From Blastococcus saxobsidens (GTDB lineage: Bacteria; Actinomycetota; Actinomycetes; Mycobacteriales; Geodermatophilaceae): a stretch of DNA of 64,000 nt. The notes beneath the pieces were generated by a model that saw only the letters and a list, made by a program, of their open reading frames with translations, did no database searches and was not told the origin of the DNA. The position numbers were made by a program, and so were the translations under genes. Location: positions 124,001-188,000 of the forward strand of contig NZ_JAAGWG010000007.1 of the NCBI RefSeq assembly GCF_010682065.1, read 5' to 3'. This document shows, piece by piece, positions 6,867 through 15,294 of the stretch. Numbering within the stretch: the stretch's first letter is position 1; each line of letters starts with the position of its first letter.

Positions 6867-8894
6867 TCAGCCGCTGACCGCGGCCAGCACGTCGTCGCCG
6901 TAGAGCTCCAGCTTCTTCGCGCCGATGCCGGGCAGCCCCGCGAGCTCGCGCAGGGTGGCCGGCCGGCTCTCCGCGATCGCCTGGAGCGTGGCGTCGGTGA
7001 AGACGACGTAGGCCGGCACCGATGCCGACTGCGCCGCCTGGCTGCGCCAGGTCCGGAGCCGCTCGAACAGCTCGCCGGCCTCGCCCTCGAGCACCACCTT
7101 GGGTCGCTTCGTCGACCGACGGGCCGGCGGGGCGGTGGGTCCGGACTCCGGCGCCAGGCCGGTGAGGAACTGGCTGCGCGGTCGGGACCGCCGTCCACCG
7201 GGGTTGCGCGCCAGGGACCACGACAGGGTCAGCTGCTCGCGGGCCCGCGTGATCGCCACGTACAGCAACCGCCGCTCCTCCTCGACCGCGTCGGGCCGGC
7301 TGAACGACTGCGCGATGGGCAGCACGCCCTCGACGAGCCCGACGACGAACACGACGTCCCACTCCAGGCCCTTGGCCGCGTGCATCGAGGCGAGGGTGAC
7401 GCCCTGGACCGTCGGCGCGTGCTGCTGGTCGGCCCGCTCGGCGAGGTGGGTGACGAAGCCCGCGAGGTCCAGCGAGGGGTTCTCCGCCACCAGGTCGACG
7501 GCGAGGTCGACCAGCGCGGCCAGCGACTGCCAGCGGTCGCGCGCCGCGCCACCGGGCGGCGGCCGGTGCTCCGCCCAGCCGGTGGAGGCCAGCACGTCCC
7601 GGACGGCGGGGACGAGCATCCCGGGCTCGTTGCCGCCGGCTGCCGCGCCCCGCAGCAGGAGCACCGCCTCGCGCACCTCGGGCCGCTCGAAGAAGCGCTC
7701 GCCGCCCCTCAGCACGTAGGGCACGCCCGCGGCGGCCAGCGCGTTCTCGTAGACCTCGGACTGCGCGTTGATCCGGAACAGGACGGCGATCTCCGCGGCC
7801 GGCAGGCCCTCGTCGATGAGCGCGCGGCACCGGGCGGCGACGGCGGCGGCCTCGGCCGGCTCGTCGGGGTGCTCGGCGAAGCGCGGCTCGGCGCCGTCGG
7901 CCCGCTGGCCCAGCAGCCGCAGCCCGGGCAGCCCCTTGCGGCGGGGGGCCATCCCGATGAGCTTGTTGGCCAGTCCCACGACCTGGGGGGTGGAGCGGTA
8001 GTCGCGCTCGAGCTTGACCACCTCGGCGTCGGGATAGCGGTCGGCGAAGCCGAGCAGGTAGTCGGGGTTGGCACCGGTGAAGGAGTAGATGGTCTGGTTG
8101 GGGTCGCCCACGACGCAGAGCTCGGCCCGGCCACCGAGCCAGGCGTCGAGCAGCCGCTGCTGCAGTGGGTTGACGTCCTGGTACTCGTCGACCACGAAGT
8201 GCCGGTACTGCGCGCGCACCGCCCGTGCGACGTCCTGGTGCTCCTCCAGCGCGTAGGCGGTGACGAGCAGCAGGTCCTCGAAGTCCAGCGATCCGTCGCG
8301 CTGCTTGGCCGACTCGTAGCTCTCGTAGACCGCCGCCACCGCGGCCGGCTCGAACGGCGTCTCGCGGCCCGCCGCCTTGGCGCGCGCCGGGTAGTCCTCC
8401 GGGGTGGCCAGGGTGGTCTTCGCCCACTCGATCTCGCTGGCGAGGTCGCGCAGGCTCGTGCGGTCGGTGGTCAGCCGGTTGCGGGTGGCCGCGGACGCCA
8501 CGACGCGCAGCTTGTTCTCGATCAGCGCGGGCATGGGCCCGCCGAGCACCCGGGGAGCGAAGTAGCGCAGCTGCCGCATGGCCGCCGCGTGGAAGGTGCG
8601 TGCCTGCACCCCGCCGACGCCGAGACCGGCCAGCCGGGACCGCAGCTCGCCGGCGGCCCGGGCGGTGAAGGTCACTGCCAGGACCTGCTCGGCGACGTAC
8701 GTGCCGGTGTGCACCCCGTAGGCGATCCGGTGGGTGATCGTGCGGGTCTTGCCCGTGCCGGCACCGGCCAGGATGCACACCGGCCCGGTGACGGCGCTCG
8801 CCGCGGCGCGCTGCTCGTCGTCCAGCCCCGCGAGGACGGCCTCGGCCCGGGAGGACGGCTCCGCGCGGCCGTCCACGGCCCCGATCTGCGTCAT
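6867..8894 (-). CDS. uvrD2: UvrD2 DNA helicase (SF1, HRDC domain)
   Basis: A protein of 675 aa from ATG 8894, with GGAGGAGG just upstream. SF1A helicase motifs are present: Walker A GAGTGKT at 44-50, motif II VDEYQDVNPLQ, motif III GDPNQTIYSFTGA and motif V GLEWDVVFVVG. The C-terminal 90 residues form an HRDC domain (FTDATLQAIAESRPATLREL and GIGAKKLELYG), which separates UvrD2 from UvrD1/PcrA. It is a 3'-5' ATP-dependent helicase in DNA repair, essential in M. tuberculosis. The gene follows the WhiB7-mycoredoxin neighbourhood, as Rv3198c does. Confidence 0.93.
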   Translation of the reverse strand: MTQIGAVDGRAEPSSRAEAVLAGLDDEQRAAASAVTGPVCILAGAGTGKTRTITHRIAYGVHTGTYVAEQVLAVTFTARAAGELRSRLAGLGVGGVQARTFHAAAMRQLRYFAPRVLGGPMPALIENKLRVVASAATRNRLTTDRTSLRDLASEIEWAKTTLATPEDYPARAKAAGRETPFEPAAVAAVYESYESAKQRDGSLDFEDLLLVTAYALEEHQDVARAVRAQYRHFVVDEYQDVNPLQQRLLDAWLGGRAELCVVGDPNQTIYSFTGANPDYLLGFADRYPDAEVVKLERDYRSTPQVVGLANKLIGMAPRRKGLPGLRLLGQRADGAEPRFAEHPDEPAEAAAVAARCRALIDEGLPAAEIAVLFRINAQSEVYENALAAAGVPYVLRGGERFFERPEVREAVLLLRGAAAGGNEPGMLVPAVRDVLASTGWAEHRPPPGGAARDRWQSLAALVDLAVDLVAENPSLDLAGFVTHLAERADQQHAPTVQGVTLASMHAAKGLEWDVVFVVGLVEGVLPIAQSFSRPDAVEEERRLLYVAITRAREQLTLSWSLARNPGGRRSRPRSQFLTGLAPESGPTAPPARRSTKRPKVVLEGEAGELFERLRTWRSQAAQSASVPAYVVFTDATLQAIAESRPATLRELAGLPGIGAKKLELYGDDVLAAVSG

Positions 8895-8934
8895 CCGTCC
8901 TCCTCCGATCGACCGTGCGTCGCCTCCCGATCCT

Positions 8935-8969
8935 GTCAGCCGGCACCGACGTCGGCGGGAACCATCCCC
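8935..8969. repeat. 35-nt intergenic repeat, family 3, copy 1
   Basis: The sequence starting GTCAGCCGGCACCGACG and ending ATCCCC matches 9984-10018 at 33 of 35 positions in the same orientation. Both copies lie in spacers. The match stops abruptly after CATCCCC. Function is unknown. Confidence 0.6.
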
Positions 8970-9110
8970 AGGAGGACGGCGTCGCCCCGGACACACCTCG
9001 CCCACCGGGCCGTACGCGCCTGCGCGTAGCTGTTCGGCGGCGCTCCGCAGCCGTTCCTATGCTCGAAGCTTCGTCGAGCAGGACGCGCGGGAGCCGGGGG
9101 GCACGAGATC

Positions 9111-9923
9111 GTGGCCGACACCAAGGGGTACGAGAGCACGACCGTCCAGGCGCTTCGCGGCACCGAGGACAGGACCATCGCGAAGATGGAGACGGCCGGC
9201 TGGGAGCTGGTCGACCGGGATCGGGGAACGTTCCGCACCACCCTCACCTTCCGGCGTCCACGGCCCAGGAAGAACCTCCCGGCGGTCGCCGGCCTCGGCT
9301 TCCTGCTCCTCGTGGCGGTCGGCGGGTCGACCCTCGGCCTGCTCTTCGGCGACGACGCGGACACGACGGCTCCGCCGGCGGACGCCGCCGCGAGTTCTCC
9401 TCCCGCCGCCGTCGTGACACCGGCCCCGCCCGCCGCACCCGCCCCCTCCGGGACCACCTGGGAGGAGACGGCGGACGGCGAACTCGCCTTCGGGGAGACG
9501 GCTCGCTTCCGCTCCACCGCCGGGAGCAGCGACATCCCGCTGGAGATCACCGTCGGGCCGCCGGTGGTGTTCACCCCCAGCGAGGCGGCCACCGTCTTCG
9601 ACGCACGAGACGCGTTCGGTGGTCGGCCGGGATCGCTCCACGAGACCACCGTCTCCTTCACCGTCACCATCCGGAACCTGTCGACCGACCAGGCGTTCAG
9701 CCCGGACTTCGTGTTCTCGGACGTCGCGGGGACCGGCGCCGACGACCAGGTCTCGAAGGTGCTGGAGGGAGACGTCGTCGGCATGACGGGCTGGCCGCAG
9801 GAGATCCCTCCCGGAGCGGCGTTCACCCTCGAGGACGGTTACAGCGTGCAGGACGCCACCGCCATCGAGTACACGCTCGAGATCGACGGCCTCGCCGGTC
9901 GGTCCTTCTCCTTCTCCCGCTAG
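9111..9923 (+). CDS. Single-pass membrane protein with extracytoplasmic domain, unknown
   Basis: A protein of 270 aa from GTG 9111. Residues 1-55 are soluble and probably cytoplasmic, containing AKMETAGWELVDRDRGTFRT, a pattern of short cytoplasmic domains often seen before a TM helix. One TM helix spans about 56-79. A Pro/Ala/Thr linker follows (about 82-115), then a beta-rich extracytoplasmic domain with VSFTVTIRNLSTDQAFSPDF that resembles DUF4352-type immunoglobulin-like domains. No catalytic motif is visible. It stands between uvrD2 and mycoredoxin, with a family 3 repeat in the spacer on each side. Confidence 0.7.
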   Translation: MADTKGYESTTVQALRGTEDRTIAKMETAGWELVDRDRGTFRTTLTFRRPRPRKNLPAVAGLGFLLLVAVGGSTLGLLFGDDADTTAPPADAAASSPPAAVVTPAPPAAPAPSGTTWEETADGELAFGETARFRSTAGSSDIPLEITVGPPVVFTPSEAATVFDARDAFGGRPGSLHETTVSFTVTIRNLSTDQAFSPDFVFSDVAGTGADDQVSKVLEGDVVGMTGWPQEIPPGAAFTLEDGYSVQDATAIEYTLEIDGLAGRSFSFSR

Positions 9924-9983
9924 CAGGCCGGGACGGTCCTCGACGGATGCCGGCGTCGAGGACGACGTCCGCCGGGAGGTGCG

Positions 9984-10018
9984 GTCAGCCGGCACCGACG
10001 ACGGCGGGAAGCATCCCC
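9984..10018. repeat. 35-nt intergenic repeat, family 3, copy 2
   Basis: Second copy of the sequence at 8935-8969, in the spacer between the membrane-protein gene and mycoredoxin. Only two substitutions separate the copies. Confidence 0.6.
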
Positions 10019-10103
10019 GGGCCCGGGGCGTTCTGGATCACTGCAGCACGCCACCCCGTGGCAGGGCTGGACCCACCCGGCACGAACAGGGAGACTCCCC
10101 GCG

Positions 10104-10370
10104 ATGACCACGACCCCCGGCGCAGCCGTCACGATGTACACCACCACGTGGTGCGGGTACTGCGTGCGGCTCAAGAAGCTCATGCAGCGCGAGGGCATCG
10201 AGTTCGCCGAGGTCGACATCGAGAACGACGCGGCGGCCGCCGACCTGGTCATGCAGGCCAACGGCGGGAACCGCACGGTCCCGACGCTGCTCTTTCCCGA
10301 CGGCACGGCTCTGACCAACCCGAGCATCGACCAGGTCAAGGCGCAGCTCGCCGTCCAACCGGAGGCGTGA
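10104..10370 (+). CDS. mrx1: Mycoredoxin (glutaredoxin-like, mycothiol-dependent)
   Basis: An 88-aa thioredoxin-fold protein with the active site C17-G-Y-C20 in TTTWCGYCVRLK, the cis-Pro motif TVPTLLFPDG and the helix SIDQVKAQLA. The CGYC motif and length match Mycobacterium Mrx1 (Rv3198A), a mycothiol-dependent reductase of S-mycothiolated proteins. As in Mycobacterium it sits between uvrD2 and nudC, here with two extra genes in between. It implies a mycothiol-producing actinomycete. Confidence 0.93.
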   Translation: MTTTPGAAVTMYTTTWCGYCVRLKKLMQREGIEFAEVDIENDAAAADLVMQANGGNRTVPTLLFPDGTALTNPSIDQVKAQLAVQPEA

Positions 10371-10376
10371 GCACCC

Positions 10377-10988
10377 GTGGTCCCCGGTCCCCGGCCGTCC
10401 GACGAGCGGGACGGGCCAGCGCCCACCGCCGGCCCGGTCCCGGCCGCTGACCGCTCCGCAGGCGTGGCCCTGGCCCGCACGGCACGTGGGTGGGCGGTCG
10501 TGCCGGTGTCCGGCTCCCCCGCCGGGGAGCTCGTCGGAGACGTCATCGAGGGGATGACGCTGGCCGATCTGGTGACCGGCGAGCTGGGCGGGATCCCCGA
10601 GCCCGACCGCAGCGCGAGGCGGTCGGCCCGAGGGGCGTCGAGCGCCCCGTCGGAGGCCGATCCGGTCGACGTCCGCGTCGCCGCCCTGGAGCGCACGATC
10701 GCCCAGCTGGAGCACGCCCTGGCGTCGCGGGTGTCCACGGAGCGGGCGATCGGCGTCCTCGCCGAGCGCAACGGGTCGAGCCTGCGCGCGGCGTTCGAGG
10801 ACCTGCGCCGGGAGGCCCGCAGGCAGGGACGCCCGGTCGTCGACCTGGCCCGCGAGGTCCTCGACGGCCTCGTCGCCGACGCACCGGCCGCCGTCCCAGC
10901 GCCTGACCCCACGGCCGTCCCCGCCACGGTCCTGCGGCCGACGACGGCGCCGCAACACACCGTCGCCACCGCGGACGGCCGGTCCTGA
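10377..10988 (+). CDS. ANTAR-domain protein
   Basis: A protein of 203 aa; GTG 10377 is the first start after the mycoredoxin stop, so the exact start is uncertain. Residues about 97-163 (LERTIAQLEHALASRV, then TERAIGVLAERNGSSL and RREARRQGRPVVDLAREVLD) match an ANTAR domain: a coiled coil plus a three-helix bundle that binds RNA hairpins and prevents transcription termination. The N-terminal half has no recognisable GAF or receiver domain, only a low-complexity segment. The C-terminal 40 residues are Pro/Thr-rich. The target RNA is unknown. Confidence 0.75.
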   Translation: MVPGPRPSDERDGPAPTAGPVPAADRSAGVALARTARGWAVVPVSGSPAGELVGDVIEGMTLADLVTGELGGIPEPDRSARRSARGASSAPSEADPVDVRVAALERTIAQLEHALASRVSTERAIGVLAERNGSSLRAAFEDLRREARRQGRPVVDLAREVLDGLVADAPAAVPAPDPTAVPATVLRPTTAPQHTVATADGRS

Positions 10989-11059
10989 CCCGACCGGAAC
11001 CGCTCTCCCCCGAGGCCCTCGCCGACCGCCTCGCCGCCCTGCTGGCCGACACCGCCCCC

Positions 11060-11635
11060 GTGCCGGGCGCTGCCGCGCTGCGGGTGGCCGTGGACGGGCC
11101 CGAGGTCGCCGCGCCCGAGGAGCTCGCCGAGGCGGTGGCCGCACGGCTGCCGGCCCTCGGTCGGGGTGCGGCCGTCGTCCCGGCCAGCGGCTTCTACCGG
11201 CCCGCCTCGTTGCGCCTGGAGCACGGCCGCACCGATCCCGACGCCCGCTACACCGACTGGCTGGACGTCGGCGCGCTCAACCGCGAGGTGCTCGGCCCCC
11301 TCGGGCCCGGCGGGACCGGGGAGTACCTGCCCGTGCTGTGGGACCTCGAACGCGACCGTGCGGCCCGGGCGCCCCGCCGGCCGGCGCCACCGGGCGCGGT
11401 GGTGCTGGTCCCCGGAGCGCTCCTGCAGGGCGTGGGGCTCGCGCTGGACGTCGTCGTGCACCTGCGGATGAGCCCGGCTGCCCGGCGACGCCGGGCCGCG
11501 CCCGAGGACCGCTGGGCGCTGCCCGCCTTCGACCGCTACGACGACGAGGTCGACCCCGCGGCCCTCGCCGACGCCGTCGTGCTCGCCGACCACCCCGACC
11601 GGCCGGCGCTGGTGCTCGGCGGCCGCTGGAGGTGA
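11060..11635 (+). CDS. Uridine kinase-like protein with degenerate P-loop
   Basis: 191 aa from GTG 11060. The in-frame sequence before it (LSPEALADRLAALLADTAPV) looks native, so translation may begin at CTG 10985, which overlaps the preceding TGA. The fold matches actinobacterial uridine-kinase-like proteins: LRVAVDGPE, then GFYRPASLRLEHGRTDPD, YTDWLDVGALNREVLGPL and a C-terminal DPAALADAVVLADHPDRPAL. The P-loop GxxxxGKT is absent: VAVDGPEVAAPEELAEA lacks the Gly-Lys-Thr. Kinase activity is therefore doubtful. It is convergent with nudC. Confidence 0.7.
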   Translation: MPGAAALRVAVDGPEVAAPEELAEAVAARLPALGRGAAVVPASGFYRPASLRLEHGRTDPDARYTDWLDVGALNREVLGPLGPGGTGEYLPVLWDLERDRAARAPRRPAPPGAVVLVPGALLQGVGLALDVVVHLRMSPAARRRRAAPEDRWALPAFDRYDDEVDPAALADAVVLADHPDRPALVLGGRWR

Positions 11636-11640
11636 GGTGC

Positions 11641-11701
11641 TGGAACGGCGAGCCGCAGGGGCCCGCGCCGAGCTAGCGAGGCGTGGGGGGAAGCTCGTCC
11701 T
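11641..11701 (-). repeat. 3'-flank stem-loop element, family 1, overlapping the nudC end
   Basis: It carries the flank TGGAACGG (11641-11648), a short stem CGAGC/GCTCG (11649-11653 with 11693-11697), the conserved loop core AGGGGCCCGCG...GCGAGGCGTGGGG and the closing TCCT. Unlike other copies it overlaps the coding end of nudC, whose TAG stop lies inside the loop. Confidence 0.72.
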
Positions 11702-12572
11702 TCAACCAGAGGTCGAGGATGTGCCGGGCGATGGAGATCGACGGCGGCACGGCGAGCTGCCCGTCGGACGTGCGCAGCTCGTCGCGGGTGAACCAGCGCG
11801 CCTCCTCGATCTCGGTCGGGTCGAGCCGGAGCTCCTGCTCGCCGTCGGCGCGGGCCACGAAGCCGAGCATCAGCGACTGCGGGAACGGCCACGGCTGGCT
11901 CGCCACGTAGCGCACGTCGGTCACCCGGAGGCCGACCTCCTCCTCGACCTCGCGGGCGACGGCCGTCTCGGCCGACTCCCCCGGCTCCACGAAGCCGGCG
12001 AGGATGGAGAACCGCCCGGGCGGCCAGACCGCCTGGCGCCCGAGGACGACGCGGTCCCCGCCGTCGTGGACCAGCATGATCACCGCCGGGTCGACGCGCG
12101 GGAAGAACTCGGTCCCGGTGGACGGGTCGCGCTGGGTCCAGCCGGCGCGCTCCACCGTGGTGGGCTCGCCGGTCAGCGGGCTGAACCGGTTCCGCTCGTG
12201 CCACTCGAGGATGGCCACGGCCTGGGCCAGCAGGCCGGCGTCGAGGTCGCCGAGGTCGGCGCCCACGTCCCGCAGGCCCGCCCACAGGTCGACGGCCCGC
12301 CCGTTGACGGTCAGCGCACGCTCGCCGCGGACGGCGGCGTACGGCACACCGTCGGCCTCCCCGAGGAACACCGCGCCGGTGGGCAGCTCCGGCCGCTCGT
12401 CCCAGACCAGGGTCGGCCCGGACGGGCCCTCCTGCACCGGGACGGTGCGCTGCGCGTCCACCGTGAGCACCCGCACCGGCCGGCCGCGCGCCGGGTCCGG
12501 CAGCAACCGGGCCAGGTGCGCCCGGTCGTGCGCGGTGCGCGAGAGCAGCGGCCGGCGCTCGTCGCCGGTCAT
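11673..12572 (-). CDS. nudC: NADH pyrophosphatase-type Nudix hydrolase
   Basis: A protein of 299 aa. The Nudix box GFVEPGESAETAVAREVEEE (about 192-211) is complete, and SQPWPFPQSLM downstream is the NADH-pyrophosphatase signature. The enzyme hydrolyses NAD(H), and NudC also removes NAD caps from RNA. The zinc-ribbon region (NRFSPLTGEPTTVERAGW, about 127-145) contains none of the four usual cysteines. The last residues (LPPTPR) are encoded by a family 1 repeat. It starts 4 nt inside the 3' end of the upstream M16 peptidase gene (ATGA overlap), so the three form an operon. It matches Rv3199c. Confidence 0.88.
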   Translation of the reverse strand: MTGDERRPLLSRTAHDRAHLARLLPDPARGRPVRVLTVDAQRTVPVQEGPSGPTLVWDERPELPTGAVFLGEADGVPYAAVRGERALTVNGRAVDLWAGLRDVGADLGDLDAGLLAQAVAILEWHERNRFSPLTGEPTTVERAGWTQRDPSTGTEFFPRVDPAVIMLVHDGGDRVVLGRQAVWPPGRFSILAGFVEPGESAETAVAREVEEEVGLRVTDVRYVASQPWPFPQSLMLGFVARADGEQELRLDPTEIEEARWFTRDELRTSDGQLAVPPSISIARHILDLWLKDELPPTPR

Positions 12573-13930
12573 GCCGGCTCGCCGCTCCGGGTCACGGTGA
12601 CCGGCGCCAGGGTGCCCAGCTGGTCGGCGACCCGGTCCGCGTCGCCGACGACGACGGTGGTCAGCCGCTCCGGCGCCAGGTAGCGGGCCGCCGCCTCCTG
12701 CACCTGGTCGACGGTGACGGCGGCCAGGTCCTCCTGGTGCGTGCGCAACCAGTCGGCCGGCAGGCCGGCACCGAGCAGTGCCGAGACCGTGCTGGCCAGC
12801 CCGGCGTGCGTCGCCGTCGACAGCGCCATGCTGCCGAGGACGTACCGGCGGGCGGCGTCCAGCTCGGCGTCGGTGACCGGCGTGAGCGCGATCCGGCCCA
12901 GCTCGTACACCGTCTCCAGCAGGGCCGCGCCGGTGACCTCGGTGGCCACGTCGGCCTCCACCAGGAACGACGACGCCGCCCGCTGGTGGTCGATCGCGCT
13001 GCGCGGGCTGTAGCTGTAGCCCTTGTGCTCGCGGATGTTCTCCACCAGGCGCGAGGAGAAGTATCCGCCGTAGACCATCGCGGCCAGGCGGGTCGCCGGG
13101 AGGTCGGCGTCGATGCGCCGCGGTGCCGGCCCGCCGAGGCGCAGGTTGGACTGCACGGCGCCCGGGCGGTCCACGAGCTCGATGCCCGGCGGGCGCAGCT
13201 CGGTGACGGGCGGGGCCTCCACCGCCTTGCCGCTGCCGGGCCAGCCCTCGAGGGCGGCGGCGACGGTGTCGGCTGCGGCGCGGGGGTCGATGTCACCCAC
13301 GAGCACGAGGATGCTGCCGGCGGGCAGCACCCGCTCCCGGTGCAGCCGCCGCAGGGCCGGAGCGCGCACCGCCGAGACGAGTTCCGCGTCGGGGAGCCCG
13401 ATGGCGTAGGGGTGCGCGCCGAAGCGCCGGGACGCCAGCGCCGACCGGGCGATGGTGCCCGGCTGGCTGCGCGCGATGGCGATCCGCTCGGCCAGCCGGT
13501 CGCGTTCGCCGTCGACCTGCCCGGCCGGGTAGGAGGCGGCGGTGAGCAGCTCGGCGAGGACGCCGAGCACCGGGCCGAGCCCGGTGGGCAGCAACGTCGT
13601 GGCGAACATCAGCCGGTCGGCGTCGGTGGCCACGGTCATCTCGGCGCCGTGGATCTGGAGCAGCTGGGCGATGTCGGTCTGGTCGTGCCGCTGGGTCCCG
13701 AGCAGCACCGCTCCGGACAGGACGGCGCCACGAGCGGCGTGCACACCGGCGTTGCGGGCGTTGGCCGAGGCGAACGGGACGCGCAACCGCAGTTCCACCA
13801 GCGGCACACCCGGCCGCGGGATGACGACCAGCCGCAGCCCGTTGGGCAGCGTCGTCTCCTCGGCCACGGGCACCGGCTGGGGGCGGGGCTCGCCCAGCGG
13901 CGGGATCAGGTCGGCGCGGGTGTCGGTCAT
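12569..13930 (-). CDS. M16 peptidase family, non-catalytic partner subunit
   Basis: A 453-aa protein with the M16 two-domain layout: LPNGLRLVVIPRPGVPLVEL at the N-terminus, and RLGGPAPRRIDADLPATRLA followed by NIREHKGYSYSPRS in the second half. The HxxEH zinc motif is absent; the equivalent stretch reads NAGVHAARGAVLSG. It therefore resembles the regulatory subunit of heterodimeric M16B peptidases, which keeps the Arg/Tyr pair (here within EHKGYSYSPR) and binds substrate. It overlaps the catalytic-type gene upstream by 4 nt (ATGA), which supports a heterodimer. Confidence 0.85.
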   Translation of the reverse strand: MTDTRADLIPPLGEPRPQPVPVAEETTLPNGLRLVVIPRPGVPLVELRLRVPFASANARNAGVHAARGAVLSGAVLLGTQRHDQTDIAQLLQIHGAEMTVATDADRLMFATTLLPTGLGPVLGVLAELLTAASYPAGQVDGERDRLAERIAIARSQPGTIARSALASRRFGAHPYAIGLPDAELVSAVRAPALRRLHRERVLPAGSILVLVGDIDPRAAADTVAAALEGWPGSGKAVEAPPVTELRPPGIELVDRPGAVQSNLRLGGPAPRRIDADLPATRLAAMVYGGYFSSRLVENIREHKGYSYSPRSAIDHQRAASSFLVEADVATEVTGAALLETVYELGRIALTPVTDAELDAARRYVLGSMALSTATHAGLASTVSALLGAGLPADWLRTHQEDLAAVTVDQVQEAAARYLAPERLTTVVVGDADRVADQLGTLAPVTVTRSGEPA

Positions 13931-15237
13931 CGGGCGCCCCCCGCCGGTCGCAGCTCGAGCATGGCGACGGTGCCGGGATCGAGTCCTCGGGCGGCCGCCT
14001 GCACCGCCTCGGGGGTCACCGCGGCCAGGCGCGCGGCGAGCTCACCGGCGAGCTCGGCGCGCCCGTGGATCAGCTCCGCGGCCGCGAAGGACAGCGTGCG
14101 GCCGAGGATCGAGTCCGCCTGCTGGAGCAGCTGCGCCTCGGTGCGGGCCTGGACGCGGCGCAGCTCCTCGGCGTCGACGCCGTCGGTGGCGATGCGGGCG
14201 ATCTCCTCGTGCACCGCGGCGGTCACCCGCTCGGCCGGGACCCCGGCCGGGTGGTGGACCTGGGTGGTCAGCAGCGTGGCGTCGCGGACGTCGAACGGGT
14301 CGCCGAACATGCCCACGTAGCTGCTCTGCGCGATGGCGATGCGGTCGCCGTGGATGAGCCGGCGCTCCAGCCGTGAGGCGTCGCCCTCGCTGAGGACCTC
14401 GGCCAGCAGCACGGAGCCGAGGTAGGTGTCGAAGTCTCCGACCGGGTCGGCCACCCGCCAGCCGAGGGCCAGGGCCGGGGCGGTGGCCAGCGCGTCCTCC
14501 ACCACGGCGGAGCGGACGGTGGTCGGCGAGGGCTCGCCGGTGGGCGGGAGGGGCGGCACGTCGCGGGCCGGCACCGGGCCGAACCAGCGGCGGACGAGCT
14601 TCTCGGTCTCGGCGACGTCGAGGTCCCCGCCGAGGCACAGGACGGCGTTGCCCGGCGCGTAGTAGCGGGAGAAGAAGTCGGTGGCGTCGTCGACGGTGGA
14701 GGACTCCAGGTCGACGAACGAGCCGTAGCCGTCGTGGGTGTTGGCGAAGCTGTCGAAGGCGACCTCGGGCAGCTGCAGCCAGGGGAAGGCGCCGTAGGGC
14801 CGGTTGAGCACGTTGACCCGGATCTCCTCCTTCACCACGTCGATCTGGTTGCGGAGGTTCTCCTCGGTGATCGCCGGCGCGGCCATGCGATCGGCCTCGA
14901 GGAAGAGGGCGCGCTCCAGCGCCTCGGCGGGCAGCGCCTGGAAGTAGTTCGTGTAGTCCTGGTGCGTCGACCCGTTGAAGGTGCCGCCGGCGGCCTGGAC
15001 CAGGCGGGCGTGCTCCATCTTCGCGACGTTGGCCGAACCCTGGAACATCAGGTGCTCGAAGAGGTGGGCGAAGCCGGTGCGGCCTTCGGGTTCGTTGCGC
15101 ATCCCGACGTCGTAGTAGACGCTCACCGCCACCACCGGCACGCTGCGGTCGGGGGCGAGGACGACGCGCAGGCCGTTCTCCAGCGTGAACCGTTCGATCG
15201 GGTGCCGCAGGGTCAGTTCGGTACCAGCTGCAGTCAC
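13927..15237 (-). CDS. M16 peptidase, catalytic subunit
   Basis: A protein of 436 aa from GTG 15237. The M16 zinc site is intact: HLFEHLMFQGS (HxxEH) near residues 59-63, with downstream ENLRNQIDVVKEEIR supplying the third ligand Glu. N-terminal LENGLRVVLAPDRSVPVVAV is also typical. With the next gene it should form an M16B heterodimer that degrades or processes peptides. GTG 15237 is preferred because a TACTGT box lies 7 nt upstream; the GAGGAC before it is too close to be a clean ribosome site. A frame open far upstream is read-through without gene character. Confidence 0.88.
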   Translation of the reverse strand: MTAAGTELTLRHPIERFTLENGLRVVLAPDRSVPVVAVSVYYDVGMRNEPEGRTGFAHLFEHLMFQGSANVAKMEHARLVQAAGGTFNGSTHQDYTNYFQALPAEALERALFLEADRMAAPAITEENLRNQIDVVKEEIRVNVLNRPYGAFPWLQLPEVAFDSFANTHDGYGSFVDLESSTVDDATDFFSRYYAPGNAVLCLGGDLDVAETEKLVRRWFGPVPARDVPPLPPTGEPSPTTVRSAVVEDALATAPALALGWRVADPVGDFDTYLGSVLLAEVLSEGDASRLERRLIHGDRIAIAQSSYVGMFGDPFDVRDATLLTTQVHHPAGVPAERVTAAVHEEIARIATDGVDAEELRRVQARTEAQLLQQADSILGRTLSFAAAELIHGRAELAGELAARLAAVTPEAVQAAARGLDPGTVAMLELRPAGGAR

Positions 15238-15244
15238 GTCCTCG

Positions 15245-15250
15245 ACAGTA
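15245..15250 (-). promoter_or_regulatory. Putative -10 box of a leaderless gene (TACTGT)
   Basis: On the minus strand TACTGT ends 7 nt before the GTG at 15237, the start of the M16 operon. Confidence 0.42.
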
Positions 15251-15294
15251 GCCGCGGGCGGCCGACCGGTGCCGTGCGGTGCACCCGTCGGGGG

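Noticed and set aside
6834..9029. A 731-codon plus-strand frame over uvrD2
   Set aside because: Shadow of uvrD2: no domains, composition typical of antisense reading in high-GC DNA.
8935..10018. Family 3 repeat considered as a c-di-AMP (ydaO) riboswitch
   Set aside because: Only about 35 nt are conserved and I could not find the expected multi-stem consensus; it also does not sit directly before the downstream starts.
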